A stretch of DNA of 64,000 nucleotides from Paractinoplanes atraurantiacus (GCF_900215205.1 NZ_OBDY01000019.1:1-64000); one strand, 5' to 3'; numbered from the stretch's first letter, positions 32,178-40,475 are shown. Notes: generated from the letters alone by a model not told the origin. Numbers and translations are program-made.

Positions 32178-32789
32178 ATGATCGCGAACGTACGCCGGTG
32201 GGCTGGCCGCGTCACCGGCCTCCGGAGAGGCTACCTGGTTTGGGAACACCGGGCCTCTCAGAGATTTAACGGCTGGTCAGTGCAACGTCGGTGGGTTACG
32301 TTCGCACTTCTCCCGATGCTGTTGTTCTGCCTCGGCGGAACGGTCATCGGCATCCCCGCCGTATGGGCGCTGCGTCAGACGGTTGAGGCAAGCCGCGGAG
32401 CTTCCTCTCCGGACGCCGCAGTCAACTCCTATCTCATGGCGCTTGGCTATAACGCGGAAGAGGGGTTGCTTCCGATACTGCTGGATGATGAGCAGCAACA
32501 TCTTCTGGCAGCGTGGCGTAGCTATCGCAGCGCCATGGACAGCACGATCCCACCGCCGGCAAAGCTCGACTTTGGCAGCGTGACAGTGGGACCGATCGAC
32601 AACGACCGCGCCGACGTCATCGTGCACGTCTCCGCTATCTGGTGGCACGCCAACGGCACGGCCCTCTCCTACAGGAGTGAAGAGCATCCATGGCGCTTCG
32701 TGACGCGCAAGGACGGCGGATGGCAGGTAGCGGAGGTCAGTGCTCCGCGATGGTGTGGAGACTATGTCCGGCTTGATGCTTGCGCGTAG
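32178..32789 (+). CDS. Membrane-anchored protein with NTF2-like tail
   Basis: 203 residues from ATG 32178 (the frame extends to a TTG at 32106). A basic cytosolic N-terminus, one membrane segment (VTFALLPMLLFCLGGTVIGI), then an extracytoplasmic alpha/beta domain (SPDAAVNSYLMALGYNAEEG; WRFVTRKDGGWQVAEVSAPRW) that resembles the NTF2/VirB8-like fold of conjugation proteins. Similar single-pass proteins occur in AICEs and plasmids of actinomycetes. The role is unknown. It is 11 bp upstream of an IS256-family element. Confidence 0.6.
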   Translation: MIANVRRWAGRVTGLRRGYLVWEHRASQRFNGWSVQRRWVTFALLPMLLFCLGGTVIGIPAVWALRQTVEASRGASSPDAAVNSYLMALGYNAEEGLLPILLDDEQQHLLAAWRSYRSAMDSTIPPPAKLDFGSVTVGPIDNDRADVIVHVSAIWWHANGTALSYRSEEHPWRFVTRKDGGWQVAEVSAPRWCGDYVRLDACA

Positions 32790-32928
32790 CGGCGCAGCGA
32801 GTGGAGTCCCTGATAGTGGTGTAACGCGGTTGGCGTGATCGTCGGACAGAGCGTCCGGTATAGAGCGCGGCCATCGCGTGATCTTTCGAGTGAACGTCTC
32901 ACGGAACTCTCGAAAGGGATCAACCACG

Positions 32929-34170
32929 ATGGCCGCACCACACATCATCGACCCTGCCGGGCTGCTCGGCCAGGCGCTGACGGACGCGTCACCGGATCTG
33001 ATGCGTCATCTGCTGTCCACGGTCATCAACTCGCTGTTGTCGGCCGAGGCCGACGCGATCTGCGGCGCCGAGTACGGGGCCGTGTCACCGGAGCGGGTCA
33101 ACTCGCGCAACGGCTATCGCCACCGCGAGCTCGACACGCGCACCGGCACCATCGACGTGGCGATCCCGAAGCTGCGGTCGGGTTCGTACTTCCCGGACTG
33201 GCTGCTGGAGCGCCGTAAGCGGGCCGAGGCCGCCCTGGTCAGCGTGGTCGCGACCTGCTACCTGCTCGGCGTCTCGACCCGGCGGATGGACAAGCTCGTG
33301 CAAACGTTGGGGATCACGTCGTTGTCGAAGTCGCAGGTCTCGCGGATGGCCGCCGACCTCGACGAACAGGTCCACGCGTTCCGCACCCGCCCGCTCGACG
33401 AGTCGGGGCCGTTCACGTTCGTCGCCGCTGACGCCCTGACCATGAAAGTCCGGGAACAGGGCCGGGTCGTCAACGCGGTCGTGCTCGTCGCGACCGGCGT
33501 GAACGCCGACGGGCACCGTGAGGTGTTGGGTGTCAAGGTCGCCACCAGCGAGACGAAACAGGCGTGGAACGCGTTCTTCGCCGATCTGGTCGCCCGCGGC
33601 CTGACCGGCACCCTGCTGGTCACCTCGGATGCGCACGCCGGCCTGGTCGACGCGATCACGGCGAACCTGCCCGGCGCCTCGTGGCAGAGATGTCGCACGC
33701 ACTTCGCGGCGAACCTGATGGCCGTGACCCCGAAGTCGGCGTGGCCGGCGGTCAAGACGATGCTGCATTCGGTCTATGACCAGCCCGACCCGGCCTCGGT
33801 CCACGCCCAGTTCGACAAGCTTCTCGACCCGACCGGCAGGTCACTGCCGAAGGTCGCCGCGCACCTCGATGACGCCCGCGCCGACCTGCTCGCCTTCACC
33901 ACGTTCCCGCAGCAGATCTGGCGTCAAATCTGGTCGAACAACCCGAACGAACGCTTGAACAAGGAGATCCGCCGCCGCACCGACGTCGTCGGGATCTTCC
34001 CCGACCGCGACGCCGTCATCCGCCTGGTCGGCGCCGTCCTGGCTGAACAACACGACGAATGGACCGAAGGCCGCCGCTACTTCGCCCTCGACGTCCTCGA
34101 ACGCGCCCGCAAGACCCCAGCAGCCACCGCCACCACGGCCGACCTGCCCGAACTGGAGACCGCAGCATGA
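32929..34170 (+). CDS. IS256-family (mutator) transposase
   Basis: 413 residues, ATG 32929 after CGAAAGGGA. Conserved features: GAEYGAVSPERVNSRNGYR, IPKLRSGSYFPDWLLERRKR, VAADALTMKVRE with the first Asp, LLVTSDAHAGLVDAI with the second, WQRCRTHFAANL and the late NNPNERLNKEIRRRTDVVGIFPD with the Glu. Complete, likely active. Confidence 0.93.
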   Translation: MAAPHIIDPAGLLGQALTDASPDLMRHLLSTVINSLLSAEADAICGAEYGAVSPERVNSRNGYRHRELDTRTGTIDVAIPKLRSGSYFPDWLLERRKRAEAALVSVVATCYLLGVSTRRMDKLVQTLGITSLSKSQVSRMAADLDEQVHAFRTRPLDESGPFTFVAADALTMKVREQGRVVNAVVLVATGVNADGHREVLGVKVATSETKQAWNAFFADLVARGLTGTLLVTSDAHAGLVDAITANLPGASWQRCRTHFAANLMAVTPKSAWPAVKTMLHSVYDQPDPASVHAQFDKLLDPTGRSLPKVAAHLDDARADLLAFTTFPQQIWRQIWSNNPNERLNKEIRRRTDVVGIFPDRDAVIRLVGAVLAEQHDEWTEGRRYFALDVLERARKTPAATATTADLPELETAA

Positions 34171-34367
34171 CCCACCCGACCGGCGACCCCGCCATCCCCG
34201 ACCCGGCCGAACGCGCCAGGCGCAACGCCGCCCTGCACACCGACAACATCGAAACCGGCTGGTGGGACGAGCACGGCCGGCCCGCGCCCTGGCCCGACGA
34301 CATCGACCAATGGCGACCCGAAACCGGCGAGCCCGTCACCGGCCAGCCCAGCGAACAACCCTTCTAA
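34167..34367 (+). CDS. Small acidic ORF overlapping the IS256 transposase stop
   Basis: 66 residues starting at an ATG that overlaps the transposase stop codon (ATGA). It is inside the IS, before the right inverted repeat. The product is acidic, tryptophan-rich and proline-rich (GWWDEHGRPAPWPDDIDQW). The tight overlap and GC-rich third positions suggest it is translated. No family recognised. Confidence 0.55.
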   Translation: MTHPTGDPAIPDPAERARRNAALHTDNIETGWWDEHGRPAPWPDDIDQWRPETGEPVTGQPSEQPF

Positions 34368-34459
34368 CCAGCACAACTCGAAAATCAGCCGTTACACCAC
34401 TTCCAGGGGCTTGACCTAGCAGCGACGAACTCGCAGGGGCGCGTAGAGTGCGCCAAGGT

Positions 34460-34494
34460 GAAGGCCCGGAGCACTATGACTGCTCCGGGCCTTC
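34460..34494. terminator. Strong hairpin upstream of the second short GntR gene
   Basis: Arms GAAGGCCCGGAGCA and TGCTCCGGGCCTTC (14 bp) with a 7-base loop. Duplicate of the hairpin at 26409-26443. Confidence 0.75.
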
Positions 34495-34549
34495 ATCTGG
34501 ACCACGGGCGAACCTGTATCCGTCCGCCGCGCTGTCGGGTCTCCTTAGC

Positions 34550-34642
34550 GCCAACCGAGGTGACCTACTGCCAACCTGCCATAGCTAGCGTTGGCTAGTC
34601 AATGGCTAGTCATTGGTGATCTACTCGGGGAGCCAACCGAGG
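34550..34642 (+). promoter_or_regulatory. Leader of short GntR gene 2, with paired GCCAACCGAGG repeats
   Basis: GCCAACCGAGG at 34550-34560 and 34632-34642 bracket a run of GGCTAGTCA repeats (about 34596-34615). The layout matches the copy at 26504-26596. Likely promoter with autoregulatory operator. Confidence 0.5.
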
Positions 34643-34651
34643 AGAACAATC

Positions 34652-34882
34652 GTGCCGCCGCGTTATCGATACGAAGAGATCGCTGATGACCTGCAAAGCC
34701 GGATCGAGGCAGGAGAGTTTCCGCCTGGATCGCGTCTGCCGAGCCGTCGTGAGCTGACTGCTCACTACGACGTGACGGCGCCGGTGATCGACCGCGCGAT
34801 GCAGATTCTCAGGGTCAAGGGCATCACGGAGACGCTTGCGGGTGTCGGCGTCTACGTCCGCGATACGCCCGGCGAGTCGTAG
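34652..34882 (+). CDS. Short GntR-type HTH protein (copy 2, within AICE)
   Basis: 76 residues from GTG 34652 with AGGAGAACAATC before it. It contains only a GntR winged helix (EEIADDLQSRIEAGEFPPG; LPSRRELTAHYDVTAPVID) plus a short wing (GVGVYVRD). Close paralogue of 26604-26834. It marks the left end of the AICE core and converges on the HAD gene (11 bp between stops). Likely represses transfer or replication genes; target sites are not established. Confidence 0.8.
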   Translation: MPPRYRYEEIADDLQSRIEAGEFPPGSRLPSRRELTAHYDVTAPVIDRAMQILRVKGITETLAGVGVYVRDTPGES

Positions 34883-34893
34883 GCTCGGCCGGC

Positions 34894-35589
34894 TCAGCTG
34901 TCGGTGTTGGCGATCAACGCTTCGGCAAGCTGCCCCATGCTGTCGATCACGACGTCTGCGCCCGCACCTCGGAAGGGATCTGCCTTGGTCGGTCGGTTGG
35001 CGTAGCCCACCGACCGGACGCCGGCCGCCCGCGAGCCCTCGATGTCCGAGAGCGAATCCCCCACAAGCACCGACCTCGCCGGCGAGATGCCGAGGAGTTG
35101 GGTCGCACGCAGGATCGGTTCTGGGTTGGGCTTCATCCGCATTGGATCGGCGTAAGCCCTGCCGATCACTGGCGAGACGTACGCTGCGAGCCGATGCCGA
35201 GCGAGGTAAGCAGTCACCGCGCCGGCCGAGTTGTTGCTGACGACCGCGACGGGTAGGCCCGCTTGGCGCGCAGCGACGATCACCTCTCGTCCGTACCGGG
35301 TAGGCGCCGCGCTCTCGACGGCTCGGAGCTCGGCCGCGCAGAGCGCATCCTCAACTGCCTGTGTGGTTGCTTGGTTTCCCGTCGACCCTGCCCACCGCAG
35401 CACCTCGAGCGGGTCCTGTTCATCGGTTAGGGCAGGCGGCATGCTGGCGCTCATCTGTTGCAGGACTACAACCAACTCTGCCGCGATCTTCGGCGCGGGG
35501 TAGCCAGCGAAGATGCTGCACACCGGGCCGTCGAAATCGAGGAGTACCGCGTCTACTTCGGCTAGAAGCCGACCGAGGACGGCGCTCAT
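34894..35589 (-). CDS. HAD-superfamily hydrolase
   Basis: 231 residues from ATG 35589, overlapping the GntR stop codon (ATGA). HAD motif I is LLDFDGPVCSI, motif II SNNSAG, motif III the lysine region KPNPEP, motif IV VGDSLSDIEGSRAAG. The cap and VSPVIGRA segment resemble phosphoglycolate phosphatase/beta-phosphoglucomutase types. The nucleophile motif is DFDGP with Pro in place of the usual Thr/Val. It is cotranscribed with the GntR regulator; AICEs often carry such a small-molecule hydrolase (HAD or Nudix) next to the regulator, perhaps to control transfer signals. Confidence 0.88.
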   Translation of the reverse strand: MSAVLGRLLAEVDAVLLDFDGPVCSIFAGYPAPKIAAELVVVLQQMSASMPPALTDEQDPLEVLRWAGSTGNQATTQAVEDALCAAELRAVESAAPTRYGREVIVAARQAGLPVAVVSNNSAGAVTAYLARHRLAAYVSPVIGRAYADPMRMKPNPEPILRATQLLGISPARSVLVGDSLSDIEGSRAAGVRSVGYANRPTKADPFRGAGADVVIDSMGQLAEALIANTDS

Positions 35590-36452
35590 CCGTCGTACCG
35601 GTAGGCGATCGTCGACCACATCGAGTCGAACCACTGGCGGGATGCTTCGACGAACTGAGTGCCGTGAGAGGCATCGTCGTCAGTGATGGCGTAGTGAAAC
35701 AGCGGCACGTCCTTGCCCATCAGGTCGTAGATGGCCATGGGCTCACCCTTGATCGAAACGGTTCGCTCGACGACCGGATAGAAGCCGTAGAAGACCTCTT
35801 CGCCGTTGAGGACGTACAGCTTGAACAGCGGCGATGCTCGGTGCATCCGAACGTCAACCGTGGCGGACCGCACTAGGCCGAGGTCGCCCAGCTCGGCAAC
35901 CTGGTCGATGATGCCGTCTGCCGCTCGGCGGGTGATCCGCTCTGCGCGCTCTCTGACAGCGGGATCGTCGGCTTGCGTTTCGGCGCGCGCTGGCAGCGCT
36001 ACGGGCGTTGTCATGTCGGAGATCAGGACTCGCACGGCGATGGTCTCCGGAGAGAGCCGGCCGGCTCGAACTTTGTCGAGAACTTCGGCGAGCGCGTCCC
36101 TAAGTGTCTCGCCGGAGAAGCCCGCAAAGTCGATCGAGACATGGGGTCGCTCAAACGCTGCTTCGATATGCGGCCGGAGTTCTACCGCTCGTTGAGTCTG
36201 CGCGCGCACGTAGGCGCCGCTGCCTTGCCTAGTGACGATCAGCCGTTCGGCGCGAAGGAGCTCTAGCGCTCGCCTCACGGTCTCCCGTGCGACGCCGTAG
36301 CGAGCCGCTAGATCCGGCTGCGAGGGAAGTTTGTCGCCCGGTTGAAGACGACGGGTCAGGATGGCCGCGCGCAGCTTGGTGGCGATCTGCTGCGAGGCCT
36401 GTTTCGGGTCGTCCGGATCGAGTTGGCCGAGGAAATCAAGGTTCTCAGTCAC
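35586..36452 (-). CDS. GntR-family regulator of the AICE
   Basis: 288 residues. N-terminal GntR winged helix at about 20-90 (ATKLRAAILTRRLQPGDKLP; YGVARETVRRALELLRAERL) followed by a C-terminal alpha/beta ligand domain (LFKLYVLNGEEVFYGFYPVVERTVSIKGE) that differs from classic UTRA. Three copies of a palindrome at 36467-36560 lie just upstream, so autoregulation and control of the divergent transfer/replication genes are likely. First gene of a two-gene operon with the HAD hydrolase. Confidence 0.88.
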   Translation of the reverse strand: MTENLDFLGQLDPDDPKQASQQIATKLRAAILTRRLQPGDKLPSQPDLAARYGVARETVRRALELLRAERLIVTRQGSGAYVRAQTQRAVELRPHIEAAFERPHVSIDFAGFSGETLRDALAEVLDKVRAGRLSPETIAVRVLISDMTTPVALPARAETQADDPAVRERAERITRRAADGIIDQVAELGDLGLVRSATVDVRMHRASPLFKLYVLNGEEVFYGFYPVVERTVSIKGEPMAIYDLMGKDVPLFHYAITDDDASHGTQFVEASRQWFDSMWSTIAYRYDG

Positions 36453-36466
36453 AGGTCCACCCTATC

Positions 36467-36480
36467 CCTGCCTAGGCAAG
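36467..36480. promoter_or_regulatory. Operator copy 1 (CCTGCCTAGGCAAG)
   Basis: Contains the perfect palindrome TGCCTAGGCA, 15 bp upstream of the GntR start. One of three related sites in the divergent region. Confidence 0.6.
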
Positions 36481-36508
36481 TTGGGGAAGTTCCGCTAATT
36501 GCTCTTGA

Positions 36509-36522
36509 CTTGTCTAGGCAAG
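36509..36522. promoter_or_regulatory. Operator copy 2 (CTTGTCTAGGCAAG)
   Basis: Near-perfect palindrome, identical to the copy at 36547-36560 and 38 bp from it; likely GntR site covering the divergent promoters. Confidence 0.65.
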
Positions 36523-36546
36523 CCGCCCTACGTTGATCTCAGCCAA

Positions 36547-36560
36547 CTTGTCTAGGCAAG
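36547..36560. promoter_or_regulatory. Operator copy 3 (CTTGTCTAGGCAAG)
   Basis: Identical to copy 2. The remaining 310 bp to the DUF6284 gene (36561-36873) hold GC-rich leader sequence without a gene I can support. Confidence 0.65.
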
Positions 36561-36873
36561 CGAGGCAAGAGGTCAGCAAGGACCGGAACGGCGGCACCTG
36601 GTTGCCGTACGCCGTGACACCGCTGAGTCCTCGTCGCTCATTGAGAACTGAAGACGTGACCTGCGGGGTTGCCGGGGTGTTCGGCCGACATGTTCGGCCG
36701 CCAGACCTGTCCGCCCGCTGGCTCAACGTGCGGCGCCGGGTAGCGCTGCACGCCGTGCTCCGCAGCTCACGGGGTCGCGCCCCTGGCGCGGCCCATCTGC
36801 CCTTCGCCCTTCGTCCCTGTTTTCACAGGTCGGCAACGCTTGAGTGCCGGCCTCCGTCTCCGGAGGACATCCC

Positions 36874-37119
36874 GTGAGAGAGCTTCACCCGAACATCGAA
36901 GGTCCGACCGATGCTGAGCTGGACGCGATCGAGGCCGAATGGCCCCTGATCGCTGCGGAACTGGACGTACTCGACGCCGAGATCGCTATGGTCAACGCCT
37001 CCCACCGCGGCGGGCCGACCGCCTTGGACTGGCGCCGACTGCGCCGGGCCGAAGCACACGTCACGCGAGTTGCCGTCGAGATCGCCGCACACCCGATCGC
37101 CCGGAAGGCGGTCGCCTGA
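36874..37119 (+). CDS. DUF6284-like small AICE protein
   Basis: 81 residues from GTG 36874, with GGAGG eight bases upstream. It has an acidic helical N-terminus (DAELDAIEAEWPLIAAELDVLDAEI) and a basic C-terminal helix (WRRLRRAEAHVTRVAVEIA). Such proteins lie at the head of the transfer operon in many AICEs and plasmids; function unknown. Its stop overlaps the start of the next gene (TGATG). Confidence 0.7.
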   Translation: MRELHPNIEGPTDAELDAIEAEWPLIAAELDVLDAEIAMVNASHRGGPTALDWRRLRRAEAHVTRVAVEIAAHPIARKAVA

Positions 37120-37826
37120 TGCACGAGGACTTGAAACGCCTTAAGCGCATCGGATGGGCCATACGTGCCGTCTTCGCTCTCGGAATCGCCGCATCGCTTG
37201 CCGGAAACGTTCTGCACGCTCAGGACAATCCGATCAGTCAGGCAATCTCGGCGTGGTCACCTCTTGCCCTGCTACTGACGGTTGAGCTGATCTCCCGTGT
37301 TCCAGTTCGTCGCGGTACGGCCTCGTATGCGCGGCTCGCTGCTACCGCAGTCATCGCCGGCATCGCGGCGTGGGTTTCCTACTGGCACATGGCCGGCGTT
37401 GCGACCCGCTACGGCGAGACCGACGCTTCGCCGTACCTGCTGCCGTTCAGCGTCGACGGACTCATCGTGGTCGCCTCGATCAGTCTCGTAGAGATCGGCG
37501 GACGCATCCGATCGCTGGCTGAAGCTGCGGCTAAGGTCGCGGCAGCCCCCGTGCCAGCGCCCACCGTCATCGAAGTCGCCGAGGAGATCGCTCCCGTTCC
37601 GGCGGCCAAGAAGACGTCAGCCAAGCGGGTCACGCCGCGTCCGGTATCGGCGGACAAGGTAGCCAAAGCCGCCGCCAAGTTGCCCGGTGCGCCCGTGGCA
37701 AAGATCGCCGCCAAGGCGGGTGTTTCCCCGTCGACCGCGCGGCGCCACCTCGCCGCTCTGCGCGTCACCGACGCGTCACCAACTAGCACGCAGCCTGCGG
37801 AAAAGCCGCATCTCACTGCTGCCTGA
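37119..37826 (+). CDS. DUF2637-family membrane protein (Spd-like)
   Basis: 235 residues from ATG 37119. Four hydrophobic segments lie between residues 10 and 125 (VFALGIAASLAGNVLHA; WSPLALLLTVELISRV; AATAVIAGIAAWVSYWHM; LIVVASISLVEIG), typical of DUF2637, followed by an Ala/Lys/Pro-rich tail and a C-terminal HTH-like motif (KIAAKAGVSPSTARRHLAAL). DUF2637 proteins accompany FtsK-type transfer proteins on actinomycete plasmids and may aid intramycelial spread. Coupled to the DUF6284 gene and upstream of the translocase. Confidence 0.82.
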   Translation: MHEDLKRLKRIGWAIRAVFALGIAASLAGNVLHAQDNPISQAISAWSPLALLLTVELISRVPVRRGTASYARLAATAVIAGIAAWVSYWHMAGVATRYGETDASPYLLPFSVDGLIVVASISLVEIGGRIRSLAEAAAKVAAAPVPAPTVIEVAEEIAPVPAAKKTSAKRVTPRPVSADKVAKAAAKLPGAPVAKIAAKAGVSPSTARRHLAALRVTDASPTSTQPAEKPHLTAA

Positions 37827-37922
37827 CTTCGCCCGGCGGCACGGCCCCAAGCCTGCAAGCAAGCGCCGTGCCGCCGGCCCTCACTCCGCAAGACCGTCTC
37901 TGATCCCACGGGAGAGAACCTG

Positions 37923-40067
37923 ATGGTCCCGCAGAATCCCCCACCTGACGACAAGTTCGACTGGAAGGCGGCAGAAGAAGACGTCGCCGAAGTAGTCCAG
38001 CTGGATGAAGCTCGCACCCGCCGCGACTCGACTGCGCAGGCGGGTACTCACTTCGAAGTCGCCCTCGATGACCAGCCGGCGCCCGGCGGCATGCCCGTCG
38101 ACGAGCCTCGTAGAGGTCGATCAGCCGACCGCATCCCGATCGTGCCTGTCGGCTGGTCGACGTGGCCGAACATCAAGCACAGCATCCGGCAGACAACGGC
38201 GGTAACGGCGTATCGGTTTGGCTTCCACTCCGTACGCGCGCCGAAGTACGCCGTCCTCGCCGCATTCTGGGCATTCGTTGGGCTGTTCCGGCTGGCCGGC
38301 CGGCAGCTCACCTGGTGGTGGGTGGCGGAGCAATACCGCCTGCGGCAGGCCGCGGCCGACGCGAACGATCCGGCGATGTGGCTCAAGCTGCATCGAGAGG
38401 CCAAGGCCACCCGCATGTGGCGCTTCCTCGTCCTGGCGGCCGAAGCGCTAGCCGTCTCGATCGGTGGTCCGGCGCTGTGGGTGACCGCTCCGTCGTGGGC
38501 GCTTGCAGTCGTCGCGGCTGTGGCGATTGCGTTCCTAGCGCACATCGGTCGTCCGCAGGACCGGCCGATCGTCACCCCGGCGACGGTCGCCGGACGGTTC
38601 CGGCAGATCAACCCCGACATCATCCTTCGGGCGTATTACGCCGGCGGCCTCGGCCATCCGGACAAGCCACATCAGCAGATCGCCTTCGGCTCGACCATGG
38701 CCCGCGACGCGTCCGGCACAGGGTCGCAGGTGTCGATCGATCTGCCGTACGGCAAGACGTTCGATGACGCGGTAAAGGCGCGCGGTGCGATCGCCTCCGG
38801 CCTGGATGTGGCGCTCTCCCAAGTCTTCATCACTCGCGATCCCAGTTCGCACCGGCGGCACACACTGTGGGTTGCCGACCGTGATCCACTGTCGGTCGGC
38901 GCCGGGCGTACGCCGCTGCTGCGGTGCAAGCCGACCGACATCTGGCAGCCGGCCCCGTTCGGCCTGGACGAGCGCGGCAACAAGGTGTCGGTCAATCTGC
39001 TGTGGACGTCGTTTCTGATCGGTGCGCAGCCTCGTCAGGGCAAGACATTCGCCGCGCGGCTCCTCGGCTTGTATGCCGCTCTCGATCCGTACGTGAAGCT
39101 GACGGTATTCGACGGCAGCGGCAAGCCTGACTGGCGCAAGTTCGCCCTCGTCGCAGACCGGTATGCCTTCGGCTTGGCCATGACGCGTGACGGTGATCCA
39201 GCCGAGATCGTGGTGGAAGCTCTCCGCGAGATCAAAGCCGATGTGCAAGACCGCTACGAGCGGCTGTCCAAGCTTCCCGTCGACATCTGTCCCGAAGGCA
39301 AACTCACTCGCCAGATCGCCCGCGATCCGAAATACGCGATGCCTGTTCGGGTCGTGCTGATGGACGAGTTCCAGGAGTACTTCGACCTCGGGGAGATCTC
39401 CAAGGAGATCGCGACATTGCTGGTCTACCTGGTCAAGGTTGCTCCGGCTGCCGGAGTGATCTTCGTGGACGCGACTCAGCGACCGAGCGGCATCGCGGCA
39501 GGCCACGTCGCGCAGCAGTTCACCAGCTTCCGCGACAACCACCAGGTGCGGTTCAGTCTTCGCACGGGCTCGTGGCAGGTCAGCGACCTGGTTCTAGGCA
39601 ACGGCGCCTACTCGGAGGGGTTCGACTCCTCAACCTTGCTGCCGAGCTATAAGGGTGTTGGCATCTTGCGCGGCGCGTGGGACGAGACGCCCACGGTACG
39701 GACGCACCTTGCCGACGGCGATGATGCGGCGAAGATCCTGACCGAAGCTCGCAAACTGCGCGAGGCGGCCGGCACCTTGTCCGGCATGGCCGCGGGCGAA
39801 GACGTCACCCGAGTCGCCCGAGACGTTCTCGCCGACGTCCGGACGATGTTCGAACCGACAGAGCGCGGTCTCCAGTGGGAGGACATCGCCGCCCGTCTCG
39901 GCGACCGACTCCGCGAGTTCTACGCAGACGTGACCGCGGAGTCGGTCTCGGCTCAGGTCCGCTCCTTCGGTGTACGCAGCGTTGATGTCAAGCGAGCCGG
40001 TAAGGCGCTCAAAGGTGCCAAGGCTGACGACATCGATGCGGCAATCCAGCGACGCAAGGCCGCTTAA
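37923..40067 (+). CDS. FtsK/SpoIIIE-type DNA translocase (TraB/TraSA-like)
   Basis: 714 residues, ATG 37923 after GGGAGAG. Two membrane segments between about 100 and 210 (VLAAFWAFVGLFRLAG; LWVTAPSWALAVVAAVAIAFL), then a RecA-like motor with Walker A GAQPRQGKT at 367-375 and Walker B VVLMDEFQEYF with D481-E482. The C-terminal 80 residues look like a winged helix for DNA recognition. This is the main transfer protein of AICEs: it moves double-stranded DNA between mycelia. The repeat cluster just after its stop codon (40069-40157) is a candidate binding locus. Confidence 0.92.
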   Translation: MVPQNPPPDDKFDWKAAEEDVAEVVQLDEARTRRDSTAQAGTHFEVALDDQPAPGGMPVDEPRRGRSADRIPIVPVGWSTWPNIKHSIRQTTAVTAYRFGFHSVRAPKYAVLAAFWAFVGLFRLAGRQLTWWWVAEQYRLRQAAADANDPAMWLKLHREAKATRMWRFLVLAAEALAVSIGGPALWVTAPSWALAVVAAVAIAFLAHIGRPQDRPIVTPATVAGRFRQINPDIILRAYYAGGLGHPDKPHQQIAFGSTMARDASGTGSQVSIDLPYGKTFDDAVKARGAIASGLDVALSQVFITRDPSSHRRHTLWVADRDPLSVGAGRTPLLRCKPTDIWQPAPFGLDERGNKVSVNLLWTSFLIGAQPRQGKTFAARLLGLYAALDPYVKLTVFDGSGKPDWRKFALVADRYAFGLAMTRDGDPAEIVVEALREIKADVQDRYERLSKLPVDICPEGKLTRQIARDPKYAMPVRVVLMDEFQEYFDLGEISKEIATLLVYLVKVAPAAGVIFVDATQRPSGIAAGHVAQQFTSFRDNHQVRFSLRTGSWQVSDLVLGNGAYSEGFDSSTLLPSYKGVGILRGAWDETPTVRTHLADGDDAAKILTEARKLREAAGTLSGMAAGEDVTRVARDVLADVRTMFEPTERGLQWEDIAARLGDRLREFYADVTAESVSAQVRSFGVRSVDVKRAGKALKGAKADDIDAAIQRRKAA

Positions 40068-40068
40068 A

Positions 40069-40157
40069 GGTCGCGGAGGAGCCGCGACCGGTCGCGTTGA
40101 CGCGACCAGACCCGCGACCGGCCTGGTCAGTACATATGTGCGCTGGTCGCGGGTCGC
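40069..40157. repeat. GGTCGCG/CGCGACC repeat cluster, candidate clt (transfer locus)
   Basis: Seven copies of (C)CGCGACC or its complement occur in 90 bp directly after the translocase gene: 40069, 40082, 40090, 40101, 40112, 40145 and 40151. TraB proteins recognise short 8-bp repeats in a clt locus next to traB, so this is a good candidate; binding is inferred. An ACATATGT palindrome sits within it. Confidence 0.5.
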
Positions 40158-40202
40158 CCCGCTTCCCCTCGCCACTCGAAAATCCCTCCAGGGAGGCTTT
40201 CT

Positions 40203-40475
40203 GTGCCCACCCTCGCCGCGACCGCGACCTCTACCGCCGGGCTAACCGGCCTTCTCTGCCTCGCGCTCGTGATCGCTACCGTCTGTTACTCCATCGGCTG
40301 CTGGTTCTGGCCGTTCGGCGATTGCCGTCGCTGCAAGGGAACCGGCAAGCGTCGATCCCCGATCGGCCGCGCGTTCGGCCTGTGCCGGCGCTGCGACGGC
40401 GAAGGACGACGACTTCGAGTCGGTCGCCGGGTCATCAACGACCTTCGCGACCTGCACGACAAGGGCACCCGCTGA
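40203..40475 (+). CDS. Small membrane protein with DnaJ-like zinc knuckles
   Basis: 90 residues from GTG 40203. One membrane segment (GLLCLALVIATVCYSIGCWFW) is followed by two CxxCxGxG-type motifs, CRRCKGTGKR and CRRCDGEGRR, like half of the DnaJ zinc domain. Found in AICEs between tra and rep genes. Likely a zinc-binding membrane accessory of transfer. Its stop codon overlaps the next start (TGATG). Confidence 0.75.
   Translation: MPTLAATATSTAGLTGLLCLALVIATVCYSIGCWFWPFGDCRRCKGTGKRRSPIGRAFGLCRRCDGEGRRLRVGRRVINDLRDLHDKGTR

Larger units (their letters stand above)
32801..34415 (+). mobile_element. IS256-family insertion sequence
   Basis: Terminal inverted repeats share CCCTG..AGTGGTGTAACG (left end from about 32801, right end to about 34415). 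The element carries a mutator-type transposase and a small overlapping ORF. A 7-bp GCAGCGA is found at 32794-32800 and 34419-34425, offset by three bases on the right, so a target duplication is possible but unproven. Confidence 0.75.

Noticed and set aside
32794..34425. GCAGCGA as target duplication of the IS256 element
   Set aside because: Seven bases match on both sides, but on the right they are three bases away from the best-aligned inverted-repeat end, so it is left as unproven.
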